DNA from: Chroogloeocystis siderophila 5.2 s.c.1
GTDB lineage: Bacteria > Cyanobacteriota > Cyanobacteriia > Cyanobacteriales > Chroococcidiopsidaceae
Length of the DNA: 64,000 nucleotides
Reading direction: 5' to 3'
NCBI RefSeq assembly: GCF_001904655.1
Contig: NZ_MRCC01000014.1
Coordinates: 62,001-126,000, forward strand
The translations under genes were made by a program, and so were the position numbers. The notes under the pieces are model-generated. The model did no database searches, was not told the origin of the DNA, and worked only from the letters and a program-made list of their open reading frames with translations. Positions within the stretch are counted from its first letter, which is position 1; every line of letters begins with the position of its first letter. Shown piece after piece: positions 56,346 through 64,000 of this stretch.

Positions 56346-57033
56346 CAATTCCCATTCTTCGCAATTGTTCAGCAAGAATCTGGGCGCGTTGTTCAGCTTG
56401 TGCAGCGCGTTGTTCAGCTTGTGCAGCGCGTTCATCTCCAGTCAGTAAAATACTTCCATCTTGGTAGCACCAGCGTAACCAGGTATCTTGCCTACCTTCA
56501 AATTCTCCTTGCCATATTGTGACACCCAGTCCAACTTGTTCGAGCCAAGTTTCATTAATTTCTGAATATCGCATTCCTCGGAGTTCATGCACACGCAGCA
56601 CTTGTCCAAACTGCTCAGTCGGATCGTACACAATATAGTAGCTAACGCGCATATGCTCGTAGATTCTGAGTTTTTTTCCTAGTTCATCGCCCTCTTTGTT
56701 AGAAACAATCTCAATCACAACTTCCGGTGGTTTTCCAAAACGCCACACCATGTAACAACGATTTTGCTTATCCCACCAGTTTTGTGGTACTTGTACGTCA
56801 AAACTAAGAAAGACATCGGGGACAATCGCGGGTTGCAAGTCTGTATAGTAAACACCGACATTTGCGGCTGCAATTAAAGTGCGCTTTTGCATAGCACTAT
56901 AAATCGAACTAACTAGAAGCCGTTGTTGTTTTTCAGAAGCAAAATTATCCACTGGTGTATCGTCTTCAGTCACTAGCTGATTAGCATCTGGTACGTAGTA
57001 GTCATCGTCACAGATAAAAGTTTGCTCAACCAT
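56332..57033 (-). CDS. Uma2-family (DUF820) protein with a 7-residue repeat tail
   Basis: 233 residues from ATG 57033 (GTG 57042 is three codons upstream). The core has PDVFLSFDVQVPQNW, EVVIEIVSNKEGDELGKKLRIYEHMRVSYYIVYDP, i.e. the Asp, Glu and Lys positions of the predicted PD-(D/E)xK fold. The C-terminus has a 21-base tandem repeat giving RAAQAEQ units and ends LRRMGIEPSD, a coiled-coil tail frequent in this family. The protein looks intact, unlike two other Uma2 loci in the window. It is divergent from glcD. The biological role of Uma2 proteins in cyanobacteria is not settled. Confidence 0.85.
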   Translation of the reverse strand: MVEQTFICDDDYYVPDANQLVTEDDTPVDNFASEKQQRLLVSSIYSAMQKRTLIAAANVGVYYTDLQPAIVPDVFLSFDVQVPQNWWDKQNRCYMVWRFGKPPEVVIEIVSNKEGDELGKKLRIYEHMRVSYYIVYDPTEQFGQVLRVHELRGMRYSEINETWLEQVGLGVTIWQGEFEGRQDTWLRWCYQDGSILLTGDERAAQAEQRAAQAEQRAQILAEQLRRMGIEPSD

Positions 57034-57147
57034 GATTACCACTTGAAAAACGCTATCTTTAGCTTAGTTGATAGATATGATTTACTCGTATATGAACAAA
57101 TCTTGTCAGAATATTATTTAAAGCCCTTCGTTAAACACAAGCCACCT

Positions 57148-58620
57148 ATGCGTCTTAAAAATCAGCAGCACAGCAAATGGAAGCCAATTATCAAGCAATT
57201 TGAGGCTGTTCTTGGTAAAAATGGCGTAGTGCAGCGCAAGGAAGAATTAATTACCTATGAGTGTGATGGTTTAACTAGCTATCGTCAGCGTCCTGCGGTG
57301 GTTGTGTTACCGCGCACAACAGAACAAGTTGCAGAGGTAGTGAAAATCTGCGATCGCAACTTGATTCCCTTCATCGCACGCGGTTCTGGTACTGGCTTAT
57401 CGGGTGGTGCGCTACCAATTGAAGATTGCGTGTTGATTGTCACCGCCATGATGCGGCAAATTCTCAAGATAGATTTAGAAAATCAGCAAGTTGTTGTCCA
57501 ACCTGGAGTTATTAACAATTGGGTAACGCAAACTGTTAGCGGTGCTGGATTTTATTATGCTCCCGATCCTTCAAGTCAAATTATCTGCTCAATTGGTGGT
57601 AATGTTGCAGAAAATTCGGGTGGCGTCCACTGTCTCAAATATGGCGTCACCACAAACCACGTTCTCGGGTTGAAACTTGTACTTCCTGACGGCACAGTTA
57701 CCGAAGTCGGTGGACAAGTTCCAGAAATGCCTGGATACGATCTTACAGGCGTTTTTGTCGGTTCAGAAGGTACGCTAGGAATCGCCACCGAAATCACTTT
57801 AAAGATCCTCAAAACTGCCGAATCAATCTGCGTTCTCTTAGCAGATTTTACCAGCGTCGAAGCCGCAGGAGCCGCCGTATCCGACATTATCAGCGCCGGA
57901 ATTATTCCTGCTGGAATGGAAATGATGGATAACCTCAGTATTAATGCTGTTGAAGATGTCGTTGCAACAGGTTGTTATCCTAGAGATGCTGAAGCAATTT
58001 TGCTCGTTGAAATCGATGGATTAGCTGTAGAAGTTGCTGCCAATAAACAACGAATTGCTGATATCTGCAAACAAAATGGTGCGCGGAGTATTACGACAGC
58101 AAACGACCCAGAAACCCGCTTAAAATTATGGAAAGGTCGTAAAGCCGCTTTTGCTGCTGCGGGTCATCTTAGCCCAGATTATTATGTTCAAGATGGCGTG
58201 ATTCCCCGTACGCAATTACCTTTTGTCTTACAAGAAATTGAAAACTTAAGTAAACAATACGGCTATCGCATTGCTAACGTATTTCATGCCGGTGATGGCA
58301 ATCTTCATCCTTTAATTTTGTATAATAATTCCATTCCAGGTGCATTAGAAAAAGTTGAAGAATTAGGCGGAGAAATTCTTAAACTTTGCGTTAAAGTTGG
58401 TGGAAGCATTTCCGGCGAACACGGAATTGGTGCTGACAAACGCTGCTATATGCCTGATATGTTTACAGAAACCGATCTAGAAACAATGCAGTATATCCGT
58501 CAAGCATTTAATCCACAGGGACTAGCAAATCCTGGAAAAATATTTCCCACTCCTCGCACTTGCGGAGAAGCTGCAAGATCTGAAGCTGCAAAGAAGTTTG
58601 AATCACTGGAGCGATTTTAA
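57148..58620 (+). CDS. glcD: Glycolate dehydrogenase FAD subunit GlcD
   Basis: 490 residues from ATG 57148. TTG 57022 would add 42 residues overlapping the divergent Uma2 start and has no homology; MRLKNQQHSKW is a typical beginning. The FAD-binding PCMH domain shows RGSGTGLSGGALP, and the C-terminal oxidase half carries NVFHAGDGNLHPL and GGSISGEHGIGADK, typical for GlcD. In cyanobacteria GlcD with GlcE and GlcF converts photorespiratory glycolate to glyoxylate. glcE follows after 380 bases; no glcF is in the window. Confidence 0.94.
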   Translation: MRLKNQQHSKWKPIIKQFEAVLGKNGVVQRKEELITYECDGLTSYRQRPAVVVLPRTTEQVAEVVKICDRNLIPFIARGSGTGLSGGALPIEDCVLIVTAMMRQILKIDLENQQVVVQPGVINNWVTQTVSGAGFYYAPDPSSQIICSIGGNVAENSGGVHCLKYGVTTNHVLGLKLVLPDGTVTEVGGQVPEMPGYDLTGVFVGSEGTLGIATEITLKILKTAESICVLLADFTSVEAAGAAVSDIISAGIIPAGMEMMDNLSINAVEDVVATGCYPRDAEAILLVEIDGLAVEVAANKQRIADICKQNGARSITTANDPETRLKLWKGRKAAFAAAGHLSPDYYVQDGVIPRTQLPFVLQEIENLSKQYGYRIANVFHAGDGNLHPLILYNNSIPGALEKVEELGGEILKLCVKVGGSISGEHGIGADKRCYMPDMFTETDLETMQYIRQAFNPQGLANPGKIFPTPRTCGEAARSEAAKKFESLERF

Positions 58621-58626
58621 TTTTGC

Positions 58627-58713
58627 CTAGGTATAACAACAGTTACTGTAGTACCAAATACAACTCAAATAGCTACTAAAATTTCGCCTCTATATAACTG
58701 CTGCTATACCTAA
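58627..58713. repeat. Imperfect inverted repeat between glcD and glcE
   Basis: CTAGGTATAACAACAGTT (58627-58644) and AACTGCTGCTATACCTAA (58696-58713) are complementary at 15 of 18 positions and 51 bases apart. The rest of the 380-base spacer shows no gene. The repeat may be a small mobile remnant or a transcript-end hairpin. Confidence 0.5.
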
Positions 58714-59000
58714 GTTAGTTCCAGGAAGGATATATACGATTGTTACTACCTCGATAAAAAGAACCAAACAAGTTTTTGTACTCCGCTTTTAGAAGACCAA
58801 TTCCTCGACCTCGAATTTTGAAAACGACTTCTTCTAAATCACACGCTACTCAAATACAAAAATCTCCTCTAGACACGCACTGTGATAGTCAAAGTGTTAT
58901 ATGTAAAGTATTAAATTGAAGGTAAATAAGAATGGATAAATAAGCATAATCTAAGTAAATCCACGTCAAAAGTAATACTGATTAAATCCACTTGAGCATT

Positions 59001-60293
59001 ATGAATGCGATCGCCCAAAAATTAGAAACCATTGTTGGTAATTCTAGAATTCTAGCCTGGGACGCCATTGAAACTACGCGTCGCGAACAAATACAACAGG
59101 CGATCGCAACAGAAAATTATCCTTGTTTTGTCTATCCTCAAACGCAAGCAGAACTTGCAGAGGTTGTAGCCTACGCGTACCAAAATCAATGGAAAATTTT
59201 ACCTTGTGGTAGCACAACTAAACTCAATTGGGGTGGTCTAGCACAAGACGTACAAATTGTCATCAGCACTGAACGCATTCACCAATTAATTGAACACGCT
59301 GTAGGAGATTTAACCGTAACAGCCGAAGCAGGAATTCGCTTTGCAGACTTACAAACAACTTTAGCAACTGCGGGGCAATTTCTTGCGCTCGATCCCACTA
59401 CACCTGAATCTGCTACGTTAGGAGGAATCGTTGCCACTGCTGATACTGGTTCGTTACGTCAACGTTACGGAGGAGTACGCGATCAACTTCTAGGAATTAG
59501 TTTTGTACGTGCGGATGGCAAAATTGCTAAAGCTGGAGGAAGAGTTGTTAAAAATGTTGCTGGTTACGACTTAATGAAGTTGTTTACTGGTTCATACGGT
59601 ACGTTAGGAATCATCACCTCGGTCACATTCCGCGTTTATCCCATTCCAGAAGCTTCTGGTACAGTCGTATTGACTGGAAATGCAGATCAAATCGCCCAAG
59701 CTGTCACAAGTTTACGCGCATCAGCTTTAACTCCAGTCGCATCAGATTTACTCTCACAACAATTAGTCATAAATTTAGATCTAGGTCAGGGCTTAGGCTT
59801 GGTTGTGCGGTTTCAAAGCCTCAGCGCCAGCGTTAAACAGCAAGCTGCATCACTTTTAGAATTAGGACAACAGCTGAATTTACAAGGCGCAGTTTATACA
59901 GATGATGAGGCTGAGTTATGGCAGAAATTGCAACAACAAATGCGATCACCTACCAAACCGACTGAAATTACCTGCAAAATAGGGGTATTACCAACAAACG
60001 CTGTCGCAACGCTTACGCAATTCGATCCGCACATGGGTTTAATTCACACAGGTAGTGGTTTAGGTTTATTGCGGTTTGATACTGATGTGAATAAGCAAAA
60101 TATTTTGCAAATGCGAGATTTCTGTCAGTCGCAAGGAGGTTTTCTTTCAGTTTTAGCTGCCCCACCAGCACTAAAAGAAAAAATTGATGTTTGGGGATAC
60201 CAGGGTAATGCTTTAGAAATGATGCAGCAGATTAAACACCAGTTCGATCCAAATAATATCTTAATTCCATCCCGTTTTGTTAGAGGAATTTGA
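59001..60293 (+). CDS. glcE: Glycolate dehydrogenase FAD subunit GlcE
   Basis: 430 residues from ATG 59001 (TTG 58992 is three codons upstream). The PCMH-type FAD domain is shorter than in GlcD: LPCGSTTKLNWGG for the pyrophosphate loop, EAGIRFADLQTTLA, GGIVATADTGSLRQRYGGVRDQLLG and KNVAGYDLMKLFTGSYGTLG. It is the auxiliary flavin subunit of the glycolate dehydrogenase. It follows glcD at a distance that suggests a separate promoter. The next ORF begins at the stop codon. Confidence 0.92.
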   Translation: MNAIAQKLETIVGNSRILAWDAIETTRREQIQQAIATENYPCFVYPQTQAELAEVVAYAYQNQWKILPCGSTTKLNWGGLAQDVQIVISTERIHQLIEHAVGDLTVTAEAGIRFADLQTTLATAGQFLALDPTTPESATLGGIVATADTGSLRQRYGGVRDQLLGISFVRADGKIAKAGGRVVKNVAGYDLMKLFTGSYGTLGIITSVTFRVYPIPEASGTVVLTGNADQIAQAVTSLRASALTPVASDLLSQQLVINLDLGQGLGLVVRFQSLSASVKQQAASLLELGQQLNLQGAVYTDDEAELWQKLQQQMRSPTKPTEITCKIGVLPTNAVATLTQFDPHMGLIHTGSGLGLLRFDTDVNKQNILQMRDFCQSQGGFLSVLAAPPALKEKIDVWGYQGNALEMMQQIKHQFDPNNILIPSRFVRGI

Positions 60294-60328
60294 TTTTAAT
60301 TCTTCTTTTTCTTCCGTGGTTCTTAAAA

Positions 60329-60684
60329 ATGAGTAGCTTTATATTGGATCTAAAACCTTTTCTCTCTTTAACAGACGAACAATATTATGAATTATGCCGA
60401 AAAAAGCCTGATTTAAAATTAGAAATAAATTCATCAGGTCAACTGATTATTATGCCACCTACAGGAGGAGAGAAAGGAAGAAAAAATGCAGATATTATTA
60501 GTCAATTAGTTGTTTGGAATAAAAAGAAACTAGGAGTTGTCATTAATTCTTCAACCGAATTTAAGTTACCTTTAGAGAGCGATCGCTCTCCAGATGCTGC
60601 GTGGATAAAATTAGAACGCTGGCGATCGCTGAGTGATGAAGCTAAAAAAAGTTTCCTTCCCTCTGCCCAGATTTTATTATCGAA
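60329..60684 (+). pseudogene. Uma2-family (DUF820) gene, 3' end lost by frameshift and fusion
   Basis: ATG 60329 starts a Uma2 protein (MSSFILDLKPFLSLTDEQYYELCRK, LIIMPPTGG, NADIISQL, FKLPLESDRSPDAAWI, LSDEAKKSFLP). At about 60658-60661 the frame shifts by one base: the first frame then reads SAQILLSNGSM and stops at 60727, whereas the other frame gives LCPDFIIE, the expected core strand with the active-site Glu. After that the sequence no longer looks like Uma2 and the second half of the domain is missing. Confidence 0.75.
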
Positions 60685-60909
60685 CGGGAGCATGTCACCG
60701 CAATCTACTGCCCAGACAAAGCCATAAAACCCGAACAACAGCAAGGTCTCAAAGCCAATCTGCAAGCCATTGCCAAAATGCTCGATGACGATAGCGCTCC
60801 AGATGCCATGCAGACACTAGAAGCGATGGAACTGAACTTAATCAGCGTTCTTCAAATACTCAAACTTGCCGCATTGTGGTGCATCCAAGGAAAAAGCTGT
60901 AGGCAATAG
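60685..60909 (+). mobile_element. Possible ISKra4-type transposase N-terminal fragment
   Basis: Continuing in the shifted frame, codons 60685-60909 read IKPEQQQGLKANLQAIAKML, DDDSAPDAMQTLEAMELNL, to TAG 60907. The pattern (K/T)PEQQ...L...QAIAK.L.....P..L.TLEAxE resembles the N-terminus of ISKra4-family transposases, recognised by eye only. The catalytic part is absent, so the element is a scar inside the Uma2 locus. Confidence 0.35.
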
Positions 60910-61421
60910 TCATCGCTGCTAAGAACCGCTAATTTGCGCTGAGTGTGTAGCCCTAGGGATAGAGCCGTTTTTGATTAGCTTTGACGTGCAACGTTCTCAT
61001 TGTTACCAAGCCAGAATTAACTCGATTGTCTTTTGACAGTCTCAGCCATCGATTGTTACTACTACCGCTTTAAGAGTTTAAGTTCTGTTCTAAAGTGTTC
61101 GTTACATCAAGCGATCGCTTCAGCAAAATGCAGGCGGGTGAAATCAAGCTAAACAACTGCTTAATTGACGTAGTATCAAAAGATATTTTATGTTGTTAAA
61201 GTATTGAGAATATAGATGCAGTGCAAATGACTACTAAAAAGTGAATCAAGGCTTTATATCGTTAGATTTACTGATGAACTATTGATGTATATGTGCCATA
61301 TTCTCAATTATATTTTGTTTAAATTATGCATCAAAGCCTCTCATCTTTGTCGTGCTATTTCTAATACACGTAAATATACAACCTCCTCAGGTAAAGGAGG
61401 TTTATTACCTTTAAAAAGTGT
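60910..61421 (+). promoter_or_regulatory. Leader of the 407-residue gene with alternative hairpins
   Basis: 512 bases without a gene. Just before ATG 61422 are two mutually exclusive stems. One pairs AACCTCCT (61380-61387) with AGGAGGTT (61395-61402). The other pairs AGGTAA (61389-61394) with TTACCT (61405-61410). Such alternative folding is typical of attenuators. The AGGAGG in the first stem would also be a Shine-Dalgarno-like sequence, though it is 22 bases from the ATG. The rest of the spacer shows nothing I can assign. Confidence 0.4.
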
Positions 61422-62645
61422 ATGTTGAATTCTTCACAGCCAGCAGGTTCTAAATCTAGTCATACGGTTTTCCAGTCAGATAGACCGCTCCGTAGTCTTA
61501 CGCAATCCCAAGAGACTATTTATAGGTTTTTGCTAGAAAGCGTCAAAAATCTTCCAGCAGAGGTAGTTTTACAACAGTTCATCGATTTATTTATTTGTCT
61601 TCCAAAAACAACTAATGTAGATCATCTTCAAGCATTGCAAGAAGTGCTCTTGAGTAACGATGAAGATGAATTTCATAATACAATCAAACGCTGCTGTTTC
61701 ATTTTACTTAATAATTGGAAAATCACAAAGAGAACACAATATATTCAACAATTGATTGCGGTTCTCGAAAATATTCCCGATAGCCAGCATTCAACTCTAC
61801 CTGCTCAAAGCATTCTTAGAGTTTGGGTGAAGAATTTTGTAAGCAGTGCGAGTTATGCAGAAGTTAAAGCATTTGCTGACAAATGTCAGCAAGGAAAACC
61901 TCATTATAATAATAGTTATAAATCCCACGTATTAATAGCTCAATCTAATGACACAAGAAAACCAATAGAACAACGGGAAGCTGCAAAATATGAAGCAAGT
62001 AAACTGAAATATCAATTTAAGTTTGACTTAGCAATGTATATGGCTTCTGCACAATCTCCTAGAACAGAAAAACATAAAAATCCTACTAACTTACCCGATG
62101 AAGTACTGCGCTTAATTAAGCTAATTGTAGCCAAGCGCGATCCAGCTAGCTATACCAACACAGCAAATCTTTTTATCAAACAAACAAAAAATATTAACTA
62201 CCGCCAATTTAAAGAACGATTAGAAAAATTTTTACTTCATTCGAGCAATAGTAGTGAAGTAGGAAATGCATCCAGTATCAATCTATCAAAAAAGTTAGCA
62301 GCATTAAATACTAATTATAATGATAAAGAAATCACCGATGCTTTAATTTTGAGAACTTGTAATAAAGTTATTGAATATTTGACAACTGAAAATCATCATG
62401 AGCCATCTCCAATGTTTATTACTTTAATCTCACAAGGGACACCATTAACCTTAGTGATGGTATTAATTAAAGTTTTATTAGTTTGCAAAGGTTGTCGCAT
62501 TCATCTCGAAACTTGTATAGCTGAATTAATCAGATATTATGAGAATTTTTCTGAAACTGAGAGAAGTAAGATGACTACTTTCCTTGATATTTTTAACGTG
62601 ATGTGTGCAATTTATATAGATAATGTTCCGGTAAAAATTAATTAA
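61422..62645 (+). CDS. Unknown 407-residue helical protein
   Basis: 407 residues with no signal peptide or membrane segment. It begins with a low-complexity Ser/Gln-rich stretch (about 1-30), then is predicted by eye as mostly alpha-helical, with leucine-rich helical pairs (LLESVKNLPAEVVLQQFIDLF, LIAVLENIPDS, VLRLIKLIVAKRD, TPLTLVMVLIKVLLV). A Lys/Gln-rich middle lies at about 185-205. No catalytic motif was recognised. Base composition is more AT-rich than that of neighbours. Its final codons overlap the convergent flippase-like gene by 8 bases. I recall helical cyanobacterial conserved proteins of this sort but cannot name a family. Confidence 0.7.
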   Translation: MLNSSQPAGSKSSHTVFQSDRPLRSLTQSQETIYRFLLESVKNLPAEVVLQQFIDLFICLPKTTNVDHLQALQEVLLSNDEDEFHNTIKRCCFILLNNWKITKRTQYIQQLIAVLENIPDSQHSTLPAQSILRVWVKNFVSSASYAEVKAFADKCQQGKPHYNNSYKSHVLIAQSNDTRKPIEQREAAKYEASKLKYQFKFDLAMYMASAQSPRTEKHKNPTNLPDEVLRLIKLIVAKRDPASYTNTANLFIKQTKNINYRQFKERLEKFLLHSSNSSEVGNASSINLSKKLAALNTNYNDKEITDALILRTCNKVIEYLTTENHHEPSPMFITLISQGTPLTLVMVLIKVLLVCKGCRIHLETCIAELIRYYENFSETERSKMTTFLDIFNVMCAIYIDNVPVKIN

Positions 62646-63576
62646 AATTTAGGTGACGTTCATCTAACCAAGCAAGCGCAGCAGCAGCAGTTTCAGCAAG
62701 AATACTCACTAACCGATAAAACGCGATCGCCCCGATGACAATACTAGGAGACAAGCGGTGTTGCAAAAGTGCGATCGCCGTTGCTTCAAATACTCCCAAT
62801 CCTCCAGGCGCTCCTGGAATAATTAAACCAAGTAACCATGCTAAACTAAAAGTCCCTAATAATAAAGGTAATTGTGCTAACTCCAACGAACTAAACGCTA
62901 GTAAAGTTAGCAAAAACCCACTACCACGTAGCAAAACAAAACCCATTTCTCCTAGTAGCGGATTTAGAGGATAGCGTATTATTATATGGCTATTAGAATC
63001 TATTTGCTGGTTGGAATTTTTCTTTAACTTTAATTTTCCTAACAAGCGAATTGCTCTACTTAAGAACCAGGGATGAATCCCGACTAGAATAGTAGCTAAA
63101 CCCAGCAATGATAACAATATTAATAGAAAGCGGTGATTTGTTACTTCAAAGAAAATACCTAATAAAACTATTATTAAAGCAGCTGCTGCCATGAGGAGCG
63201 GCTCTAGTAATACACTTAAAGTTGCTATACTAGTAGCAATACCAGCATCTTTTGCAGCAGTAATCCGACCATAATAATGCCAAATATTACCAGGCAAGTA
63301 CTTGGCAATATTAGTTTTTAAGTAAACCCGAACAAATTGATAGTTATTGACTTGTTGATTGAGTTCTCCTAAAATCCAAGTCCAGACCCACCCCGACCAA
63401 ATGTGTGCAAGAAAAGTGACGCACCAAGCACCTGCTAAAGTTGCCCATCCTCTAGAATTAATTTGGATTGTAGTTACTTCTTGCCAATGACGGATTAAAG
63501 CTTGCAGTAAAAAGAATAGCGTTATCCCAACAATGAACCATCGACTGTATGGTTTTAGGTATACCCAAAATCGCAT
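62638..63576 (-). CDS. Lysylphosphatidylglycerol synthase TM-region-like membrane protein (UPF0104)
   Basis: 312 residues from ATG 63576 (TTG 63579 is one codon upstream). About eight membrane segments follow the LPG_synthase_TM pattern: ATLAGAWCVTFLAHIWSGWVW, the NIAKYLPGNIWHYYGR motif, and the IPGAPGGLGVFEATAIALL signature near residue 260. MprF-like proteins use this domain as a lipid flippase; without the C-terminal aminoacyltransferase domain, the free-standing version is assumed to be a flippase or transport protein of unknown lipid. It overlaps the unknown gene by 8 bases, tail to tail. Confidence 0.85.
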   Translation of the reverse strand: MRFWVYLKPYSRWFIVGITLFFLLQALIRHWQEVTTIQINSRGWATLAGAWCVTFLAHIWSGWVWTWILGELNQQVNNYQFVRVYLKTNIAKYLPGNIWHYYGRITAAKDAGIATSIATLSVLLEPLLMAAAALIIVLLGIFFEVTNHRFLLILLSLLGLATILVGIHPWFLSRAIRLLGKLKLKKNSNQQIDSNSHIIIRYPLNPLLGEMGFVLLRGSGFLLTLLAFSSLELAQLPLLLGTFSLAWLLGLIIPGAPGGLGVFEATAIALLQHRLSPSIVIGAIAFYRLVSILAETAAAALAWLDERHLNFN

Positions 63577-64000
63577 CAATGACTTAAGAATTTGCTACCT
63601 CCTGCGACTAGAATTCTTTTTTTGTAGCAGTCAGTTTATACATTCGGTTACACTCATAATCCAATAAATGTTTGCCTATAGCTAGCGCTGCTTTAAATAA
63701 TACAAGTAATGTTGCTTTTGCTCAACAACTCTTAACACAGAGAAATGTAGAGCAAAACAAATCTCTCTACAGTTAGATAACAACAGGATTTCATTTCATT
63801 AATAATGTGACCTTTGCTAGAGGCAGCGATCGCCAGTTATTTTTTACCATCATCAATCAGTGGTTAAAATTAAATATCGAATCTCATAAAGCTGCCCCAT
63901 TTTGCTGTATATCTAGTGTGTTGATTACAGCGTAATGGGTATTCAAAAATGGTTATGAAAACCCATCGTGACAGTTAAAAAAATGTTAACCCTTGGATTT
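63577..64000. other. AT-rich right-hand spacer, no gene seen
   Basis: 424 bases to the window end. AT-rich, with one HIP1-type GCGATCGC (about 63826). No ORF above noise, no RNA gene and no clear terminator. The upstream region of the flippase-like gene starts here. The right end may hold the start of another gene that cannot be judged. Confidence 0.5.

Noticed and set aside
57022-57147. Longer GlcD start at TTG 57022
   Set aside because: It would overlap the start of the divergent Uma2 gene and adds sequence without family similarity.
61380-61410. Simple intrinsic terminator before the 407-residue gene
   Set aside because: The stem is followed by only three T and lies 20 bases before a start codon, and no gene ends nearby on this strand; a leader structure fits better.
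1-64000. CRISPR array, prophage, tRNA or rRNA genes
   Set aside because: No regularly spaced identical repeats, no phage structural genes, and no acceptor or T-loop patterns of tRNA were seen in spacers. Short tRNAs could still be missed by eye.

Overview
The window reads as a chromosomal segment of a cyanobacterium. GCGATCGC-type octamers (the HIP1 signature) are scattered through genes and spacers. The gene content is also cyanobacterial: an SLH/OprB-type iron-uptake porin, sucrose synthase, GlcD/GlcE, Nat-type amino-acid transporter parts, a grpE-dnaK-dnaJ block beside pilB-pilT-pilC, and several Uma2 (DUF820) genes. Base composition is moderate and many spacers carry short dispersed repeats, which fits a large-genome unicellular or filamentous lineage (Gloeocapsopsis/Chroococcidiopsis-like is my guess, not shown). 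I see no rRNA, tRNA, CRISPR array or prophage.

Layout. 0-5 kb: end of trpG, a Tat-exported metallo-hydrolase-fold protein, pepP, a pentapeptide-repeat protein, a B12-type radical SAM protein and a SemiSWEET. 5-8 kb: an alpha/beta hydrolase, two small genes (one a truncated nucleotidyltransferase remnant) and aroC. 8.5-14 kb: ftsQ, ftsZ, gshB, grxC, rsgA. 14-18.5 kb: the chaperone operon grpE, dnaK, dnaJ and a tusA-like gene. 18.8-24 kb: type IV pilus motor genes pilB, pilT, pilC and an unknown follower. 24.7-30.1 kb: a two-gene sugar operon of sucrose synthase and a GH65 phosphorylase/beta-phosphoglucomutase fusion. 30-32.3 kb: a decayed zone with MHYT-GGDEF-EAL and Uma2 pseudogenes. 32.3-37 kb: cupins, a protein kinase, sfsA, pgi. 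37.3-39.3 kb: branched-chain/neutral amino-acid ABC genes. 39.3-42.9 kb: a frameshifted DUF4304-like locus, a porin and an MBL hydrolase. 42.9-46.4 kb: a divergent TetR/dehydrogenase pair with a clear tandem operator, a desaturase and a GAF protein. 46.4-50.8 kb: a nitrate/sulfonate-type ABC transporter whose genes are separated by a truncated NicO gene, an IS5-family remnant and an isochorismatase-family hydrolase. 51-53.2 kb: a polar amino-acid ABC transporter with the binding protein fused to the permease. 53.3-64 kb: gyrB, miaA, Uma2, glcD, glcE, a Uma2/transposase chimera, an unknown 407-residue protein and an LPG-synthase-like flippase.

How the genes work together. The clearest functional units are the chaperone operon, the pilus motor set, the sucrose-cleaving operon (sucrose to nucleotide-glucose and fructose; disaccharide phosphorolysis to beta-glucose-1-phosphate and then glucose-6-phosphate, which pgi 5 kb away can use), the photorespiratory glycolate dehydrogenase subunits D and E, and three separate ABC import systems.

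I did not find a convincing new defence or mobile system. The most useful leads are the sugar operon, the unknown gene at 61.4 kb with its alternative-hairpin leader, the tandem TetR operator, a metallo-hydrolase-fold protein lacking the usual metal motif, and short dispersed repeats that have entered the coding sequences of rsgA, tusA and natD. Many start codons here were chosen over more upstream TTG/GTG options; this is stated entry by entry.
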